Positions 17,903-28,371 of a stretch of 64,000 nt of DNA are shown here, one piece after another; within the stretch, counting starts at the first letter, position 1, and each line of letters begins with the position of its first letter. The notes beneath the pieces were generated by a model. The model did not search any database. It was given only the letters and a program-made list of their open reading frames with translations, and was not told the DNA's origin. The translations under genes were made by a program, and so were the position numbers. The DNA is from Terriglobia bacterium (GTDB taxonomy: Bacteria > Acidobacteriota > Terriglobia > Terriglobales > Acidobacteriaceae), in the NCBI GenBank assembly GCA_020073215.1, contig JAIQFO010000012.1, positions 1 through 64,000 on the forward strand, read 5' to 3'.

Positions 17903-18922
17903 ATGAAGCTGAAAAGCGGCGTTCTGACCCTGCTGGGCATGCTGCTGGCGGCACCGGCCCTTCTTCACGGGCAGACCGCAAACGTCGTCCACTACACCAC
18001 CACCATCGACAACGTGAAGTATCTCTTCGCCACGGCCGAACCGGTGGCGCGTCTGAAGTCGGGCGACATCCTGGATACCAACACGCTCGACTGCTTCGGG
18101 AACGCGCTCAAGAAGCCCGGCGACCCGCTCAGCATGGTCAAAGGCGACAATCCGCTGGCCGGTCCTTTTTTCGTCGAGGGGGCAGAGCCCGGGGACACGC
18201 TCGCCGTCAAGATTCTCGATCTCGAAGTCGACGGCGACACGGGCATAGGCGCCTTCGCTCCCGGATTTGGCGCCATCAACGAGACCAACTACACGCCCAT
18301 GCTGCATCCGCCGCTGCCCGAGCGCGTCTGGTTCTATCCCATCGATCACGCCACCAACACGGCCGTATTCAAGGCGCTCGATTCCGATTTCGCCGTCAAG
18401 ATTCCCCTGCATCCTTTCTTCGGCTGCATCGGAGTAGCCCCGGCCAATGGCGAGGCGCGCAGTTCCGTGGTCCCCGCGGAATTCGGCGGCAACATGGACT
18501 CGCCCGAAGCCAGAGTGGGCAACACCGTCTATTTTCCCGTGAATGTTAAGGGAGGTCTGTTCTATATCGGCGACGGCCACGCCGCCATGGGCGATGGAGA
18601 AGTCGCCGGCACCGCCATCGAGGTCCCGCTGAAGGCGCGTGTGCAGTTAAGCGTAATTAAGGGCCGCACCATCGCCTGGCCCCGGTTCGAGAACGACCAC
18701 GCCATTATGACGGTGGGCGCCTATCGTCCTCTGGATGACGCGCTGCGCATCGCCTTCACCGAACTGGTGCACTGGATCCACCAGGACTACGGTCTGTCGG
18801 AACTCGACGCGTATGAATTGCTCTCGCAAGTCGCGAGGATTCACCTTAACGAAATGGTGGATCCGAACTACGTGGTAGTTGCCTCAATAGAGAAGAAATA
18901 CTTGCCCGCGAAAAAGAAGTAA
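17903..18922 (+). CDS. Acetamidase/formamidase family protein, secreted
   Basis: Family of zinc-dependent amidases that release ammonia from formamide or acetamide (FmdA_AmdA). Visible hallmarks: PLAGPFFVEGAEPGDTLAVKI, the HPFFGCIGVAP segment, and GDGHAAMGDGEVAGTAIE, the family's signature metal-site loop. Unlike the cytosolic enzymes it begins with a clear signal peptide (MKLKSGVLTLLGMLLAAPALLHGQ), so it is probably periplasmic. ATG 17903 has a GAGG box about nine bases upstream; an upstream in-frame ATG at 17870 would bury the signal. It stands alone, with palindromic elements before it and divergently unrelated regulators after it. The actual substrate is uncertain. Confidence 0.85.
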   Translation: MKLKSGVLTLLGMLLAAPALLHGQTANVVHYTTTIDNVKYLFATAEPVARLKSGDILDTNTLDCFGNALKKPGDPLSMVKGDNPLAGPFFVEGAEPGDTLAVKILDLEVDGDTGIGAFAPGFGAINETNYTPMLHPPLPERVWFYPIDHATNTAVFKALDSDFAVKIPLHPFFGCIGVAPANGEARSSVVPAEFGGNMDSPEARVGNTVYFPVNVKGGLFYIGDGHAAMGDGEVAGTAIEVPLKARVQLSVIKGRTIAWPRFENDHAIMTVGAYRPLDDALRIAFTELVHWIHQDYGLSELDAYELLSQVARIHLNEMVDPNYVVVASIEKKYLPAKKK

Positions 18923-18938
18923 AGGTTTCCCGCCGAAC

Positions 18939-19169
18939 TCAGGCGTTATACACCTGCTCGTGCTGCCGCGCCTCATACCACAGCGCCAGCTCGACCCGGT
19001 TCCACAATCCCAGCTTGTCGTAGATCAACCGCAGATAATTCTTTACCACGTGCTCGCTGGTTCCCAGAGAATCGGCGATCTCCCGGTTCTTGCAGCCCTC
19101 GGCTACGCGTTGAATGATGAACTGTTCCCGTTCGCTGGGTCCCCGCCGGGCTGCTGTCTCTCCAACCAT
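18939..19169 (-). CDS. Solo LuxR-type helix-turn-helix protein (76 aa)
   Basis: Almost the whole protein is a LuxR/GerE DNA-binding domain: SEREQFIIQRVAEGCKNREIADSLGTSEHVVKNYLRLIYDKLG. There is no receiver, PAS or ligand-binding domain. It begins inside the 3' end of a second, similar gene (67-base overlap in another frame), so the two are probably made from one transcript. A helix-turn-helix this small would need a partner for signal input. Target unknown. Confidence 0.72.
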   Translation of the reverse strand: MVGETAARRGPSEREQFIIQRVAEGCKNREIADSLGTSEHVVKNYLRLIYDKLGLWNRVELALWYEARQHEQVYNA

Positions 19170-19378
19170 AATTGCCTCCGATAAAATAAAGTCGCGAGCT
19201 TAACCCGCTTGATGCCCCCCTTGATTCCGAAACGCAGAAACAGGCGGTTTAAATGCGCCTTCACCGTTCTCTCGGCGATGTTCAGATCTTTGGCGATTTC
19301 CGAGTTATCACACCCCTGCAGAAGCAACTCCACAATCTGCTGTTCCCGGGGTCCTACGCGGCCGAACTTCTCTTCCAT
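19103..19378 (-). CDS. Solo LuxR-type helix-turn-helix protein (91 aa)
   Basis: Small DNA-binding protein: VGPREQQIVELLLQGCDNSEIAKDLNIAERTVKAHLNRLF is a textbook LuxR/GerE HTH, followed by a basic tail. The start MEEKFGRVGPRE at 19378 is preferred over an in-frame extension to 19408. It has no sensory domain. Its last 67 bases overlap the start of the second HTH gene downstream. The two HTHs are homologous but diverged, suggesting an old tandem duplication. Confidence 0.72.
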   Translation of the reverse strand: MEEKFGRVGPREQQIVELLLQGCDNSEIAKDLNIAERTVKAHLNRLFLRFGIKGGIKRVKLATLFYRRQLWLERQQPGGDPANGNSSSFNA

Positions 19379-19700
19379 AAGCACCACACCTTGCCGATGC
19401 CAACCCACCGCGCTTGAGGCTGCGCCGTGGGGTCCTCGGCACTATCTGGATTCGGTCTTTGCCTGTGATTTTGCATTCACACGGCCAAATCGGGCTCGCG
19501 GCTTGAACTAAATGTGAAAGCTTCTGCGATGCGTGTTTTGCTTGGGAAACAGCGGTTACTATAGTCATTGCAGGCACATACGCGCAGCAGTTTTGCTCAG
19601 CGTCTAGGGTGAATCACTTAGTACAAACTTCCCAGATGAAACCTTCCAAAGAGCATATTTACACAGAAGTTCATCCGCACCGGGTCCGTTGCCCTCCCCT

Positions 19701-19706
19701 TATAAT
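19701..19706 (+). promoter_or_regulatory. TATAAT -10 box just before the uvrB start (leaderless-type)
   Basis: A perfect TATAAT ends five bases before the GTG at 19712, so transcription should begin at or next to the start codon. No Shine-Dalgarno sequence is present. No good -35 is seen (positions near 19678 read CACCGG). Confidence 0.5.
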
Positions 19707-19711
19707 GGCCT

Positions 19712-21703
19712 GTGGACTTTAAGCTCGTAAGCAACTACAAGCCCCAGGGCGACCAGGCTCAAGCCATCCAGACCCTCACCCGCGGCGTCTTCGATCGCGA
19801 GCAGCATCAGGTTCTGCTCGGCGTCACCGGATCGGGCAAGACCTTCACCGCCGCCAAAGTCATCGAAGCCGCCAACCGCCCCGCCCTCGTCATGGCCCAC
19901 AACAAAACCCTGGCCGCCCAGCTCTACCACGAGTTCAAAACCTTCTTCCCCCACAACGCCGTCGAGTACTTCGTCTCCTACTATGACTATTACCAGCCCG
20001 AGGCCTACGTGCCGGCGGCCGACCTTTACATTGAGAAGGAAGCGACCATCAACGACGAACTCGACAAGCTCCGGCTCTCGGCTACCCGGTCGTTGTTCGA
20101 GCGGCGCGATTGTCTGATCGTGGCATCGGTGAGTTGCATCTACGGCCTTGGATCGCCCGAAGCTTACTACGGCATGATGCTGTTCCTGGAAAAGGGACAG
20201 AAGATCAAGCGCTCCGATATCACTCACAAGCTGGTCGATATTCTCTATGAGCGGACGGAAGGCGATTTTCGGCGCGGCACGTTTCGGGTGCGCGGCGACG
20301 TCATCGAAATCTATCCCACCTACGACGACAATGCGTATCGCGTGGAAATGTTTGGCGACGAGGTCGAATCGCTTTCCCAGATCGATCCTTTATTTGGGAC
20401 CGTCAAGCAGCGCTACATGCGGCTGCCGATTTATCCGAAGACGCACTATGTAATGAAGGAAGAGACCCGCGCCGCGGCCGTAGCTTCTATAAAGACCGAA
20501 CTGGCGTGGTGGGAAGCGGAACTGGAAAAGCAAGGACGGCTGGTCGAATCGCAGCGCATCCATCAGCGCGTGATGTACGACCTCGAAATGATCAAGGCCA
20601 TGGGCTACTGCCACGGCATCGAAAACTACTCCCGTCATTTTACCGGACGCCTGCCCGGCGAGCCGCCGCCCACGCTGCTCGACTATTTCCCCCGCGACTT
20701 TCTGATGTTCATCGACGAATCGCATCAGACCGTGCCCCAACTCCACGGCATGTATCACGGCGACCGCTCGCGCAAACAGACGCTGGTGGAATACGGATTT
20801 CGCATGCCCTCGGCGCTCGACAATCGTCCCCTTACCTTCGAGGAGTTCGAGCATCGCACCAACCAGCTCATCTATGTTTCCGCCACACCGGGACCGTACG
20901 AACTGACGAAGTCCGCCGGGGTGGTGGTCGAGCAGATCATCCGCCCCACCGGCCTGATTGACCCGCCGGTTGAGATACGTCCGGTGAAAGGACAGATCGA
21001 CGATCTGCTGCACATGATCCGCGACCGCGTCGCCCGCAACGAGCGCGTGCTGGTGACCACGCTAACCAAGCGCATGTCCGAGGACCTGGCCGAGTATTAC
21101 AGCGAAGTCGGCGTGAAGTGCCGCTACATGCACTCAGAAATCGAAACCCTCGAGCGGGTAAAGATTCTGCGCGACCTGCGCAAAGGCGAGTTCGATGTAT
21201 TGATCGGCATCAATCTTCTGCGCGAAGGCCTCGACCTCCCGGAAGTATCGCTGGTGGCGATTCTCGACGCCGACAAAGAAGGCTTTCTGCGCTCTTCCGG
21301 TTCGCTGATCCAGACCATAGGACGCTGCGCTCGCAATCTGAACGGGCGGGCCATTCTCTACGCCGATTGCATGACCGACTCCATGAAACATGCGCTCGAC
21401 GAGACCAACCGCCGCCGCGCCATCCAGCAGGCCTACAACGAAGAAAATGGCATCACGCCGGAATCCATCATCCGCCCGCTCGATATGACGTTAGTTGCCA
21501 TCGTGGCCTCCGACTACACCGACCTGACCGGCCCCGAAGCCGAAGGCATCCCGGATCTCAAGTCGCAGGAGGAATTGGACGCCTACATCGGAAAGTTGGA
21601 AAGTGATATGCGCGAAGCGGCGAAGCGGTTTGAATTCGAGAAGGCGGCCAAGCTGCGGGATACCATCAAAGAGCTGCGGACGAAAGAATTTTTATTCGCG
21701 TAA
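19712..21703 (+). CDS. uvrB: UvrABC system protein B (excinuclease subunit)
   Basis: DNA-damage recognition helicase of nucleotide excision repair: it loads with UvrA and recruits UvrC. 663 residues, normal length. Walker [14 protein letters not shown] at about residue 36, beta-hairpin region [23 protein letters not shown], helicase motif [19 protein letters not shown], motif [11 protein letters not shown] and a C-terminal UVR/UvrC-binding motif ([29 protein letters not shown]). It begins at GTG 19712 directly after a TATAAT box, suggesting leaderless translation. Single gene; the next gene downstream is convergent. Confidence 0.98.
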   Translation: MDFKLVSNYKPQGDQAQAIQTLTRGVFDREQHQVLLGVTGSGKTFTAAKVIEAANRPALVMAHNKTLAAQLYHEFKTFFPHNAVEYFVSYYDYYQPEAYVPAADLYIEKEATINDELDKLRLSATRSLFERRDCLIVASVSCIYGLGSPEAYYGMMLFLEKGQKIKRSDITHKLVDILYERTEGDFRRGTFRVRGDVIEIYPTYDDNAYRVEMFGDEVESLSQIDPLFGTVKQRYMRLPIYPKTHYVMKEETRAAAVASIKTELAWWEAELEKQGRLVESQRIHQRVMYDLEMIKAMGYCHGIENYSRHFTGRLPGEPPPTLLDYFPRDFLMFIDESHQTVPQLHGMYHGDRSRKQTLVEYGFRMPSALDNRPLTFEEFEHRTNQLIYVSATPGPYELTKSAGVVVEQIIRPTGLIDPPVEIRPVKGQIDDLLHMIRDRVARNERVLVTTLTKRMSEDLAEYYSEVGVKCRYMHSEIETLERVKILRDLRKGEFDVLIGINLLREGLDLPEVSLVAILDADKEGFLRSSGSLIQTIGRCARNLNGRAILYADCMTDSMKHALDETNRRRAIQQAYNEENGITPESIIRPLDMTLVAIVASDYTDLTGPEAEGIPDLKSQEELDAYIGKLESDMREAAKRFEFEKAAKLRDTIKELRTKEFLFA

Positions 21704-21765
21704 ATTTCCTCTCCAGTCCATTCACCTGTTACGATTTCCTCTCCAGATACACTTTCTCAGCCGAA

Positions 21766-21798
21766 AAATAACGGGCCGGGAATAACCCGGCCCGTTTC
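21766..21798 (-). terminator. Rho-independent terminator between convergent genes
   Basis: Perfect 10-bp stem ACGGGCCGGG / CCCGGCCCGT (21771-21780 with 21786-21795) with a 5-base loop. Read on the minus strand it is followed by TATTTTT, so it fits the end of the secreted-protein gene best; on the plus strand only a short TTT follows, after uvrB. Confidence 0.75.
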
Positions 21799-21828
21799 CG
21801 ACGAGACCCCTTTTTCCACTGCCCAATA

Positions 21829-23796
21829 TCAGGGCGTAACTTCGGTGATGCGAGTGGCCCAGTTGCCCAGAGAGGCGCGCGTACCACCGCAACTGCCGAA
21901 CGAAGGACCGAATCCGGCTTCATACGTCGCCAGATCGCAGCTCTGATTGATGTACTCAGTGGCAAACCAGATGGAATTGCCAACCACCACCGCTGCGCCG
22001 TAGTCTCCCCAGCGCGGACGGCTGCCAAAAATATTTCCGTACTCGGTGAATCCATCCTGCAAGCCTGCTCCCGTCTGCGCGATGTGGATATCGCCCGCGC
22101 CAACGATAGCGTCGAGGCTGACATAGCCCACACTAGGATTGGTGTTCGGACCGACCACGGTAAACGAAATCACACCGCGGCCGCTCGGGGTTGCCGCCGT
22201 GGTGGGATAGGTGAGGCTGGCGTCATTCAAGGCCACATAGCCCTGCTTGACGATCTTGCCCTTGAGTGACGAACTGGTCACCTGCGGCGTAATCACGAAA
22301 AAGGCAACGCCGGCATGGGAGGTGGCGCCACCGTCGGTGCTGATGCCCGTACCCAGCGCACCCCACAGTTTGCCGTTGGCCAACATCACCTGCTGCAGCC
22401 GCGAGTCGTTGCTGTTCAGTTGCCCAATTACCTCTGGAACGCCGAAGGGGATACCGTTGAGGAAGAGGTCACAAGTGGCATTCTCAATGCACTGCCCCAC
22501 CGGCCAGTTCATGGTGGCATCGCTAGTCAGCGAGCCGGGCTGATTCGATCGCGGTGGGTTGGTGTAGAAGACAGTAGTCACGATCGAATTGGCAAGCGCA
22601 GGCGCGCTGCCGCTGTTCAGAGCCTGGGTATTGGTGAGCGCCCAAAGCGCCAGACGGTTATCGAGCCCGGTGAACACCGCAAAGGAGCTCAGGAAATACT
22701 CGGTGCCTCCAGCTTGGGATGCATAGTCCGCCACCGATGGCGACTGCCCCGGCCATACTGTGAAGCCGGGCAAGCCGCCCGCAGGCGTGTCATTGGTATC
22801 GTACTGGAAAACGGTGATCGAAGAGAGATTGTTGGCCAGGTCCGACTTGGAAATGGCATAAATCTGGGAGGCATTAAAGCCCGGCCCGAACAAGGAGAAT
22901 TCGTTCGTGGTGATGTAAAACCCGTTCGCGTCGGCTCCAATGTGTGGGTAGTCACCGAGGCACGCATTCGGATTCGTGCGGCCCGCCGGGGTGCCGTTGG
23001 GATTGCAATGATGGTCAGGCGTACCTTGCGTACCGTCGTCCTGCACCGGAATCCGGTAAATCGTCCAGCTCCCGAGTGGGCTCGAAGTGTCGCTCACCGC
23101 GAGATCCAAATGGTTCAGCCCGGAGAGCGATTGCGATGTGGACTGTCCGTTGGCATCCACGTTGATGCGGTCGAGGGTAAGCACGACGTGGAACCAGCGC
23201 TGCGAGGCCACGTCGAACATGCAGCTCGGGTCGGTGACCGAGGCGCCGAATTTGTTTGGCGCACCACGAACGATGGCGGGCGCGTAGCCATAGAAGCTGT
23301 TCAGATCGGTGACGCCGAGCAGTTGATTGCCCGAGGCGTCAAACACGTTGAGCACGTCGTTGGCGGATTCCAGTATGAAGCCGTTACCGGCGCACAGACC
23401 CTGGTCCGGGGGCTCGACGGAGAATTGATTTCCGTGGTTGGCCGTGCGCTGCTGGCGGAAGTTCAGGCCGTCGAAGGCAAAATTCAGTTCCGGGTTAGAC
23501 TTCGCCTTCTTGCCCGCATGCACCGAGTTCCCATTGCCCGGTTGGGCCGTGGGCAGCGTGCGATTCACAAAACCATTTGGGTCATCGTTGTTGTCGGCAT
23601 CTTGGCCGAGGTCATCGATTTCTGGGGCCTGAACACCGTCTCCCCCAGGTGGCTGTGGCTGAAATACCCCTTGTCCACCGGAAGAGATCTGTCTCGCCAG
23701 CGCGCCTTGGGCGGCGGCACTCGGTGCAAGCAGCACCACGACGAGAAAAGCAAATGTCACGAGCAGGCAAAACTTCACCGCTGCAGAAACGTTCAT
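21829..23796 (-). CDS. Large secreted protein of unknown function, propeller-like
   Basis: About 655 residues with a signal peptide (VKFCLLVTFAFLVVVLLAPSAAAQ). An acidic, low-complexity segment follows (IDDLGQDADNNDDPNG), then a long Gly/Asn/Ser-rich beta region containing FSVEPPDQGLCAGNGFILE, DPSCMFDVASQRWF and CLGDYPHIGADANGFYITTNEF. The GxxYPHIGADxxGFYxTxNEF-type segments recur in a secreted family common in Acidobacteria, probably with a beta-propeller fold, but I can assign no activity. Eight or more Cys suggest disulphides. ATG 23796 (MNVSAAV) is preferred to 23811 because it leads straight into the signal peptide. It ends at a strong terminator. Confidence 0.75.
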   Translation of the reverse strand: MNVSAAVKFCLLVTFAFLVVVLLAPSAAAQGALARQISSGGQGVFQPQPPGGDGVQAPEIDDLGQDADNNDDPNGFVNRTLPTAQPGNGNSVHAGKKAKSNPELNFAFDGLNFRQQRTANHGNQFSVEPPDQGLCAGNGFILESANDVLNVFDASGNQLLGVTDLNSFYGYAPAIVRGAPNKFGASVTDPSCMFDVASQRWFHVVLTLDRINVDANGQSTSQSLSGLNHLDLAVSDTSSPLGSWTIYRIPVQDDGTQGTPDHHCNPNGTPAGRTNPNACLGDYPHIGADANGFYITTNEFSLFGPGFNASQIYAISKSDLANNLSSITVFQYDTNDTPAGGLPGFTVWPGQSPSVADYASQAGGTEYFLSSFAVFTGLDNRLALWALTNTQALNSGSAPALANSIVTTVFYTNPPRSNQPGSLTSDATMNWPVGQCIENATCDLFLNGIPFGVPEVIGQLNSNDSRLQQVMLANGKLWGALGTGISTDGGATSHAGVAFFVITPQVTSSSLKGKIVKQGYVALNDASLTYPTTAATPSGRGVISFTVVGPNTNPSVGYVSLDAIVGAGDIHIAQTGAGLQDGFTEYGNIFGSRPRWGDYGAAVVVGNSIWFATEYINQSCDLATYEAGFGPSFGSCGGTRASLGNWATRITEVTP

Positions 23797-23944
23797 GATT
23801 GGATCCTCCACAGAACAAATTAAGAACAGCTGAACGCAGGCTCACGTACCATACGCCGGGCAGCCGGGCTCTGTATACGGGAAGGGGAAAGATTTGACAT
23901 TTTATATACAAACTGCCTGATGTGGTGATACGAGATCTGAGTTT

Positions 23945-24667
23945 TCAGGCGTGGGCAGCTTTTCCCGCTTCGCGGGCGGCGACGTTGAGTTCTTTTTCCA
24001 GGGAAGAGAAACGCTGAAAGACTTCGTGCAGCCGCAGCGCCATGTTGCGGATGGTGTCGGCTTGCGCGAGAACGTTGGCGGGCAGTCCCGGCTCAAGCAC
24101 CATCAGTTCCGCGTTGCCGAGCACCGTGGTAAGAACGTTGTTGACGTTGGTGCGCATCTCGACCATGTAGCGTCCCAGAGTGGCCTCGGCTTGGGCGGCG
24201 GCTGAAACCGTCCCGGCTTCGCGGGCCCGAAATTCGGCCTGGACGCGGCGCAGAATTTCCCGTCCAACCAGACCCGCGATCGCCGGCCAGAGTAAGGGCT
24301 CGCGACGCAATTCCAGAACCGCTCCGTGGATCTGGTAGAAATCGAGCGAGCGATCCGAGTGAATGATGATCGCGGGCTTGCGGGCGGCGGCAAGCGACTG
24401 CCGCAGAGTCTGCTGCTGGTCTCTGTACAGGGCCTGGTTGTCTTTCTGGTACCTATTCTTTTCATCGAAAGAACTGTCGGCAATCGCGAGGTCGTAGTGG
24501 CTGCCTTCGAGTTCGCGCGCCAAGCCTTGGTCGAGCACGACGAACTCCGGCCGAACCGAATGCGCAGCGGAACGCGGCGCCGATTCCTGGGGCCAGGCCG
24601 CGCTGATCTCCCGCGCGAAGGCGCGGTCGCTGGCAAGAATCAGGACGGTCGGGCGTCTTGTGCTCAT
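23945..24667 (-). CDS. Receiver-like plus DHp-like signalling protein lacking the phospho-acceptor His
   Basis: 240 residues. The first about 130 look like a degenerate receiver fold (PTVLILASDRAFAREISAAW; SHYDLAIADSSF at the phospho-Asp position; AIIIHSDRS). The second half contains MRTNVNNVLTTVLGNAELMVLEPGL, which aligns with the H-box of HisKA domains (HEINNPLTxILGNAEL) except that the catalytic His is replaced by Thr; the N and the LT...LGxAEL frame are kept. No HATPase domain follows. It may act as a docking or dimerisation module, or as a Spo0B-like relic. It lies downstream of two unknown genes and close to the kinase/NtrC operon on the same strand. Confidence 0.6.
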   Translation of the reverse strand: MSTRRPTVLILASDRAFAREISAAWPQESAPRSAAHSVRPEFVVLDQGLARELEGSHYDLAIADSSFDEKNRYQKDNQALYRDQQQTLRQSLAAARKPAIIIHSDRSLDFYQIHGAVLELRREPLLWPAIAGLVGREILRRVQAEFRAREAGTVSAAAQAEATLGRYMVEMRTNVNNVLTTVLGNAELMVLEPGLPANVLAQADTIRNMALRLHEVFQRFSSLEKELNVAAREAGKAAHA

Positions 24668-24707
24668 GGTTGCTTTCTGACTCGGCCAACGGGGACGTCT
24701 GATTTCT

Positions 24708-24770
24708 GGTAGAGACGCGGCTTGCCGCGTCTCCTCCGGCGGCGGAGACGGGGCAAGGCCCGTCTCTACC
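24708..24770. repeat. REPIN-like element of two inverted palindromes (GTAGAGACG family)
   Basis: Outer inverted repeat GGTAGAGACG (24708-24717) / CGTCTCTACC (24761-24770). Each arm contains its own hairpin: GAGACGCGG-cttg-CCGCGTCTC and GAGACGGGG-caag-GCCCGTCTC. Single-hairpin copies of the same family occur at 43177 and 44153. It sits between the two unknown genes of this region. Confidence 0.75.
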
Positions 24771-24775
24771 CGGAA

Positions 24776-25723
24776 CTACTCTTTCGTCCCGGCTCCAGAT
24801 CTTCCGGGAGCAGCGGCGGCGCGCGCCGCCAGCGGATTCTTGCGCGCCCCGTTCTGTAGCGCGTCGTCGACCGCCGCTCGCAGATCCACCAGCATGCGCA
24901 GCGGTTGGCCCGAGGAGTATTCGGCATGGAACATGACTTTCCAGGACTGGCAGATCATGCGCAACCGCCCGACGGGTTCTTCGGCGGAGAATTGGGCGCG
25001 GCGGCAATCGATGGTCGAGATGCCGCGGCGCTCCAGTTCGCGCAAGCCGTCCTGGATGGCGTTGAGATCATCGTGCATGAGACGGAAAAAGATCCGCCGC
25101 AGCATGAAGCTGAAACGCGCAAACCCCACCATGGCCGAGGGCTCGAAGTAGCCGGCCGCATTCTGTGTCTTGAGCTTCCGCCCCTGTTCGAGCACCCCGC
25201 TGTGCAGCAAGTCACTGAGCCGCCGGCTGCGCGCCGCCGACTGCAGCAGCGTCTCCAGAGAGCTCAACCACGCGGGAAGCTTCGGCTGTAGCGGCCCGAG
25301 CACCGGCTCCAGCACTTGCGCTACGTATTCGAGGTCCACGTCCGCGTCTTCCATGCCCGAGGGCGCGCACAGAGAAAAATACTGCACCAGCAGGAAATCG
25401 GTCTTGTCCCGGTCGCTCCCGGACTTCGAAGCCTTCTGCAGGTGATGGGCGAGAAGCTGCCGCAGCACCGCTTCATTTGCCAGCGGCGTGGTCTGCAGAA
25501 ACTGGCGCAACTGGTGCACCTGGATTTGCGCGTCGACCTGCTGGAACCAGGCCTCGGCCTGCTCCATCGACTCCGACGTTGGCGAGGATCCCTCCGCATG
25601 ATCATCGATCGGACAGGCGGGAACCTCTACCACAAATTCGCGGGCCAGCGCAGTATAGACAGGACGTAAGGCGGAGAGAGCGATTCCTTGCTCTTCCAAC
25701 GAAGGTTGGGCGGATGCAGTCAT
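24776..25723 (-). CDS. Uncharacterised protein, all-alpha, signalling neighbourhood
   Basis: About 315 residues, hydrophilic and apparently mostly helical (EAWFQQVDAQIQVHQLRQFLQTT, LLHSGVLEQGRKLK, FMLRRIFFRLMHDDLNAIQDGLRELERRGI), without signal peptide, membrane segment or a motif I recognise. The C-terminus is Ala/Arg-rich. The start ATG 25723 overlaps the stop of the upstream gene (ATGA), so the two are co-translated. Position next to a PilZ-like protein and a kinase-like protein suggests a signalling adaptor, which is only inference. Confidence 0.6.
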   Translation of the reverse strand: MTASAQPSLEEQGIALSALRPVYTALAREFVVEVPACPIDDHAEGSSPTSESMEQAEAWFQQVDAQIQVHQLRQFLQTTPLANEAVLRQLLAHHLQKASKSGSDRDKTDFLLVQYFSLCAPSGMEDADVDLEYVAQVLEPVLGPLQPKLPAWLSSLETLLQSAARSRRLSDLLHSGVLEQGRKLKTQNAAGYFEPSAMVGFARFSFMLRRIFFRLMHDDLNAIQDGLRELERRGISTIDCRRAQFSAEEPVGRLRMICQSWKVMFHAEYSSGQPLRMLVDLRAAVDDALQNGARKNPLAARAAAAPGRSGAGTKE

Positions 25724-26130
25724 GATTTCACAATCCAATTGGGAACCGGTTTGAGGAAGCGGACGGCAACCACGGTCCGTTCCGGATGATATTGAACCGC
25801 GACCACCGACGCCTCGGCATGAAGCGAGCGGTCGCGGCTTTCGACCAGCACATGATCGCCAAACTCCAGCGGACGGTCGATGGCGAACAAGACTTCCTGC
25901 GAAGTGCCATACTCGATTACCGTCTCTTGAAACAAAACCCAGTCGCTTTCCCCAGCCGCCCCATCGCCAGTCCCTCTACTATTCCCCAGAATACGGCTGA
26001 GCTTGATGGGCATCCGCAAGGGACTGGCTTCGGGAAAGAACTTGGCCAAGCGGCTTACCATCTCCGATTCGAGAGCACGCGCGACTGCCTGGCTGGGCAC
26101 TGTGGAACCTCGATTCCGTGGGGAGTGCAT
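25720..26130 (-). CDS. Small protein with a PilZ-like beta domain (tentative)
   Basis: About 136 residues from ATG 26130. The second half (LFQETVIEYGTSQEVLFAIDRPLEFGDHVLVESRDR, ASVVAVQYHPERTVVAVRFLKPV) has the length and strand pattern of a PilZ-type barrel, but the c-di-GMP-binding RxxxR and D/NxSxxG motifs are not convincing. A longer start at ATG 26232 is possible. Couples to the next gene by a 4-base overlap. Confidence 0.5.
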   Translation of the reverse strand: MHSPRNRGSTVPSQAVARALESEMVSRLAKFFPEASPLRMPIKLSRILGNSRGTGDGAAGESDWVLFQETVIEYGTSQEVLFAIDRPLEFGDHVLVESRDRSLHAEASVVAVQYHPERTVVAVRFLKPVPNWIVKS

Positions 26131-26232
26131 TAGCCAAGTCTCGCCTCCCCCTGGTTCGGAATGAGGAGAGACCCGCTCTGCTTTATCGGCATTTCTACGG
26201 TGCACGCTCACCGCCAAGAACGGGAAGGTCAT

Positions 26233-26512
26233 GCACCGAAGAGCAACTGAAAGAAAGATAAGAGGTTATCGACGCGCGGCGAAGTCAGGGCACGCTGCTT
26301 CGCCGGGACACCCCGGCAACTTCGTCTCAGAATGGAACAACTGTCTCAAGCCGCGAAGCGGCGGAACACGAAAGTCCGGCACGGCAGTGTCGTAGGCGGA
26401 AGCGAAACCAATCAAGTCACGCCAGGGACGGCGTCTGGGTGCCCTCCCCAGGACGGGATTCTTCTCCACCTCGTGGCTGCCAACTTGCGCTCGGCTCCGA
26501 CTGCGAGCCCGT
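26233..26512. other. Non-coding stretch with degenerate palindromes
   Basis: About 280 bases downstream of the sigma-54 regulator gene with no supported gene. It contains short hairpins such as AGCCGC-gaa-GCGGC near 26348-26362 and an imperfect CCGGCAC-GGCAGTGTCG near 26379-26394, reminiscent of dispersed palindromic repeats. Confidence 0.35.
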
Positions 26513-27945
<1,433 letters not shown>

Positions 27946-27946
<1 letters not shown>

Positions 27947-28371
27947 CAGGCGGCCTTGCCCATGGTCTGCTCGACCACGGAAATAAATTCCTGCACCCGA
28001 AACGGCTTTTCCACGCAGGGCGCGCCGGTGCGGCGCAGCGTAGCAGCGGTTTCCTCGTTGGCCATATCTCCGGTGATGAACACCAGGCGCGAGGCCAGTT
28101 CGGGACGATGGGCGGCGATCCAGGCATAGACCTGGGCGCCATCGACGCCGCCCGGGGTGCGCATGTCGGAGACGACGCCGTGAAAAGTGCCTTCCGCCAG
28201 CAGGCGCAAGGCTTCGGCCCCGGATTCGGTCGGAACCACGGAATATCCGTGGCCCTCGAGTACGGCCCGTACCAAAGCCATGACCGCCGGTTCATCTTCA
28301 ATCAAAAGCACAGGCGCAGTAGCGGACTTCGTTCCAGTCATAGTTCCTGTCTTGGTTGCTGGCTGGGTCAT
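27946..28371 (-). CDS. Single-domain response regulator receiver
   Basis: 141 residues: a low-complexity Thr/Lys leader, then a full receiver: VLLIEDEPAV acidic pocket, VVSDMRTPGGVDG phospho-Asp, FITGD and CVEKPF with the conserved Lys. There is no output domain, so it works as a phosphate carrier or competitor between the giant kinase and the NtrC-type regulator. The start overlaps the kinase stop (ATGA) and its stop overlaps the NtrC gene start; the three are translationally coupled. Confidence 0.92.

Noticed and set aside
22315-23823. A 502-codon plus-strand frame opposite the large secreted protein
   Set aside because: No signal peptide or motif; the minus-strand gene has a signal peptide and a terminator.
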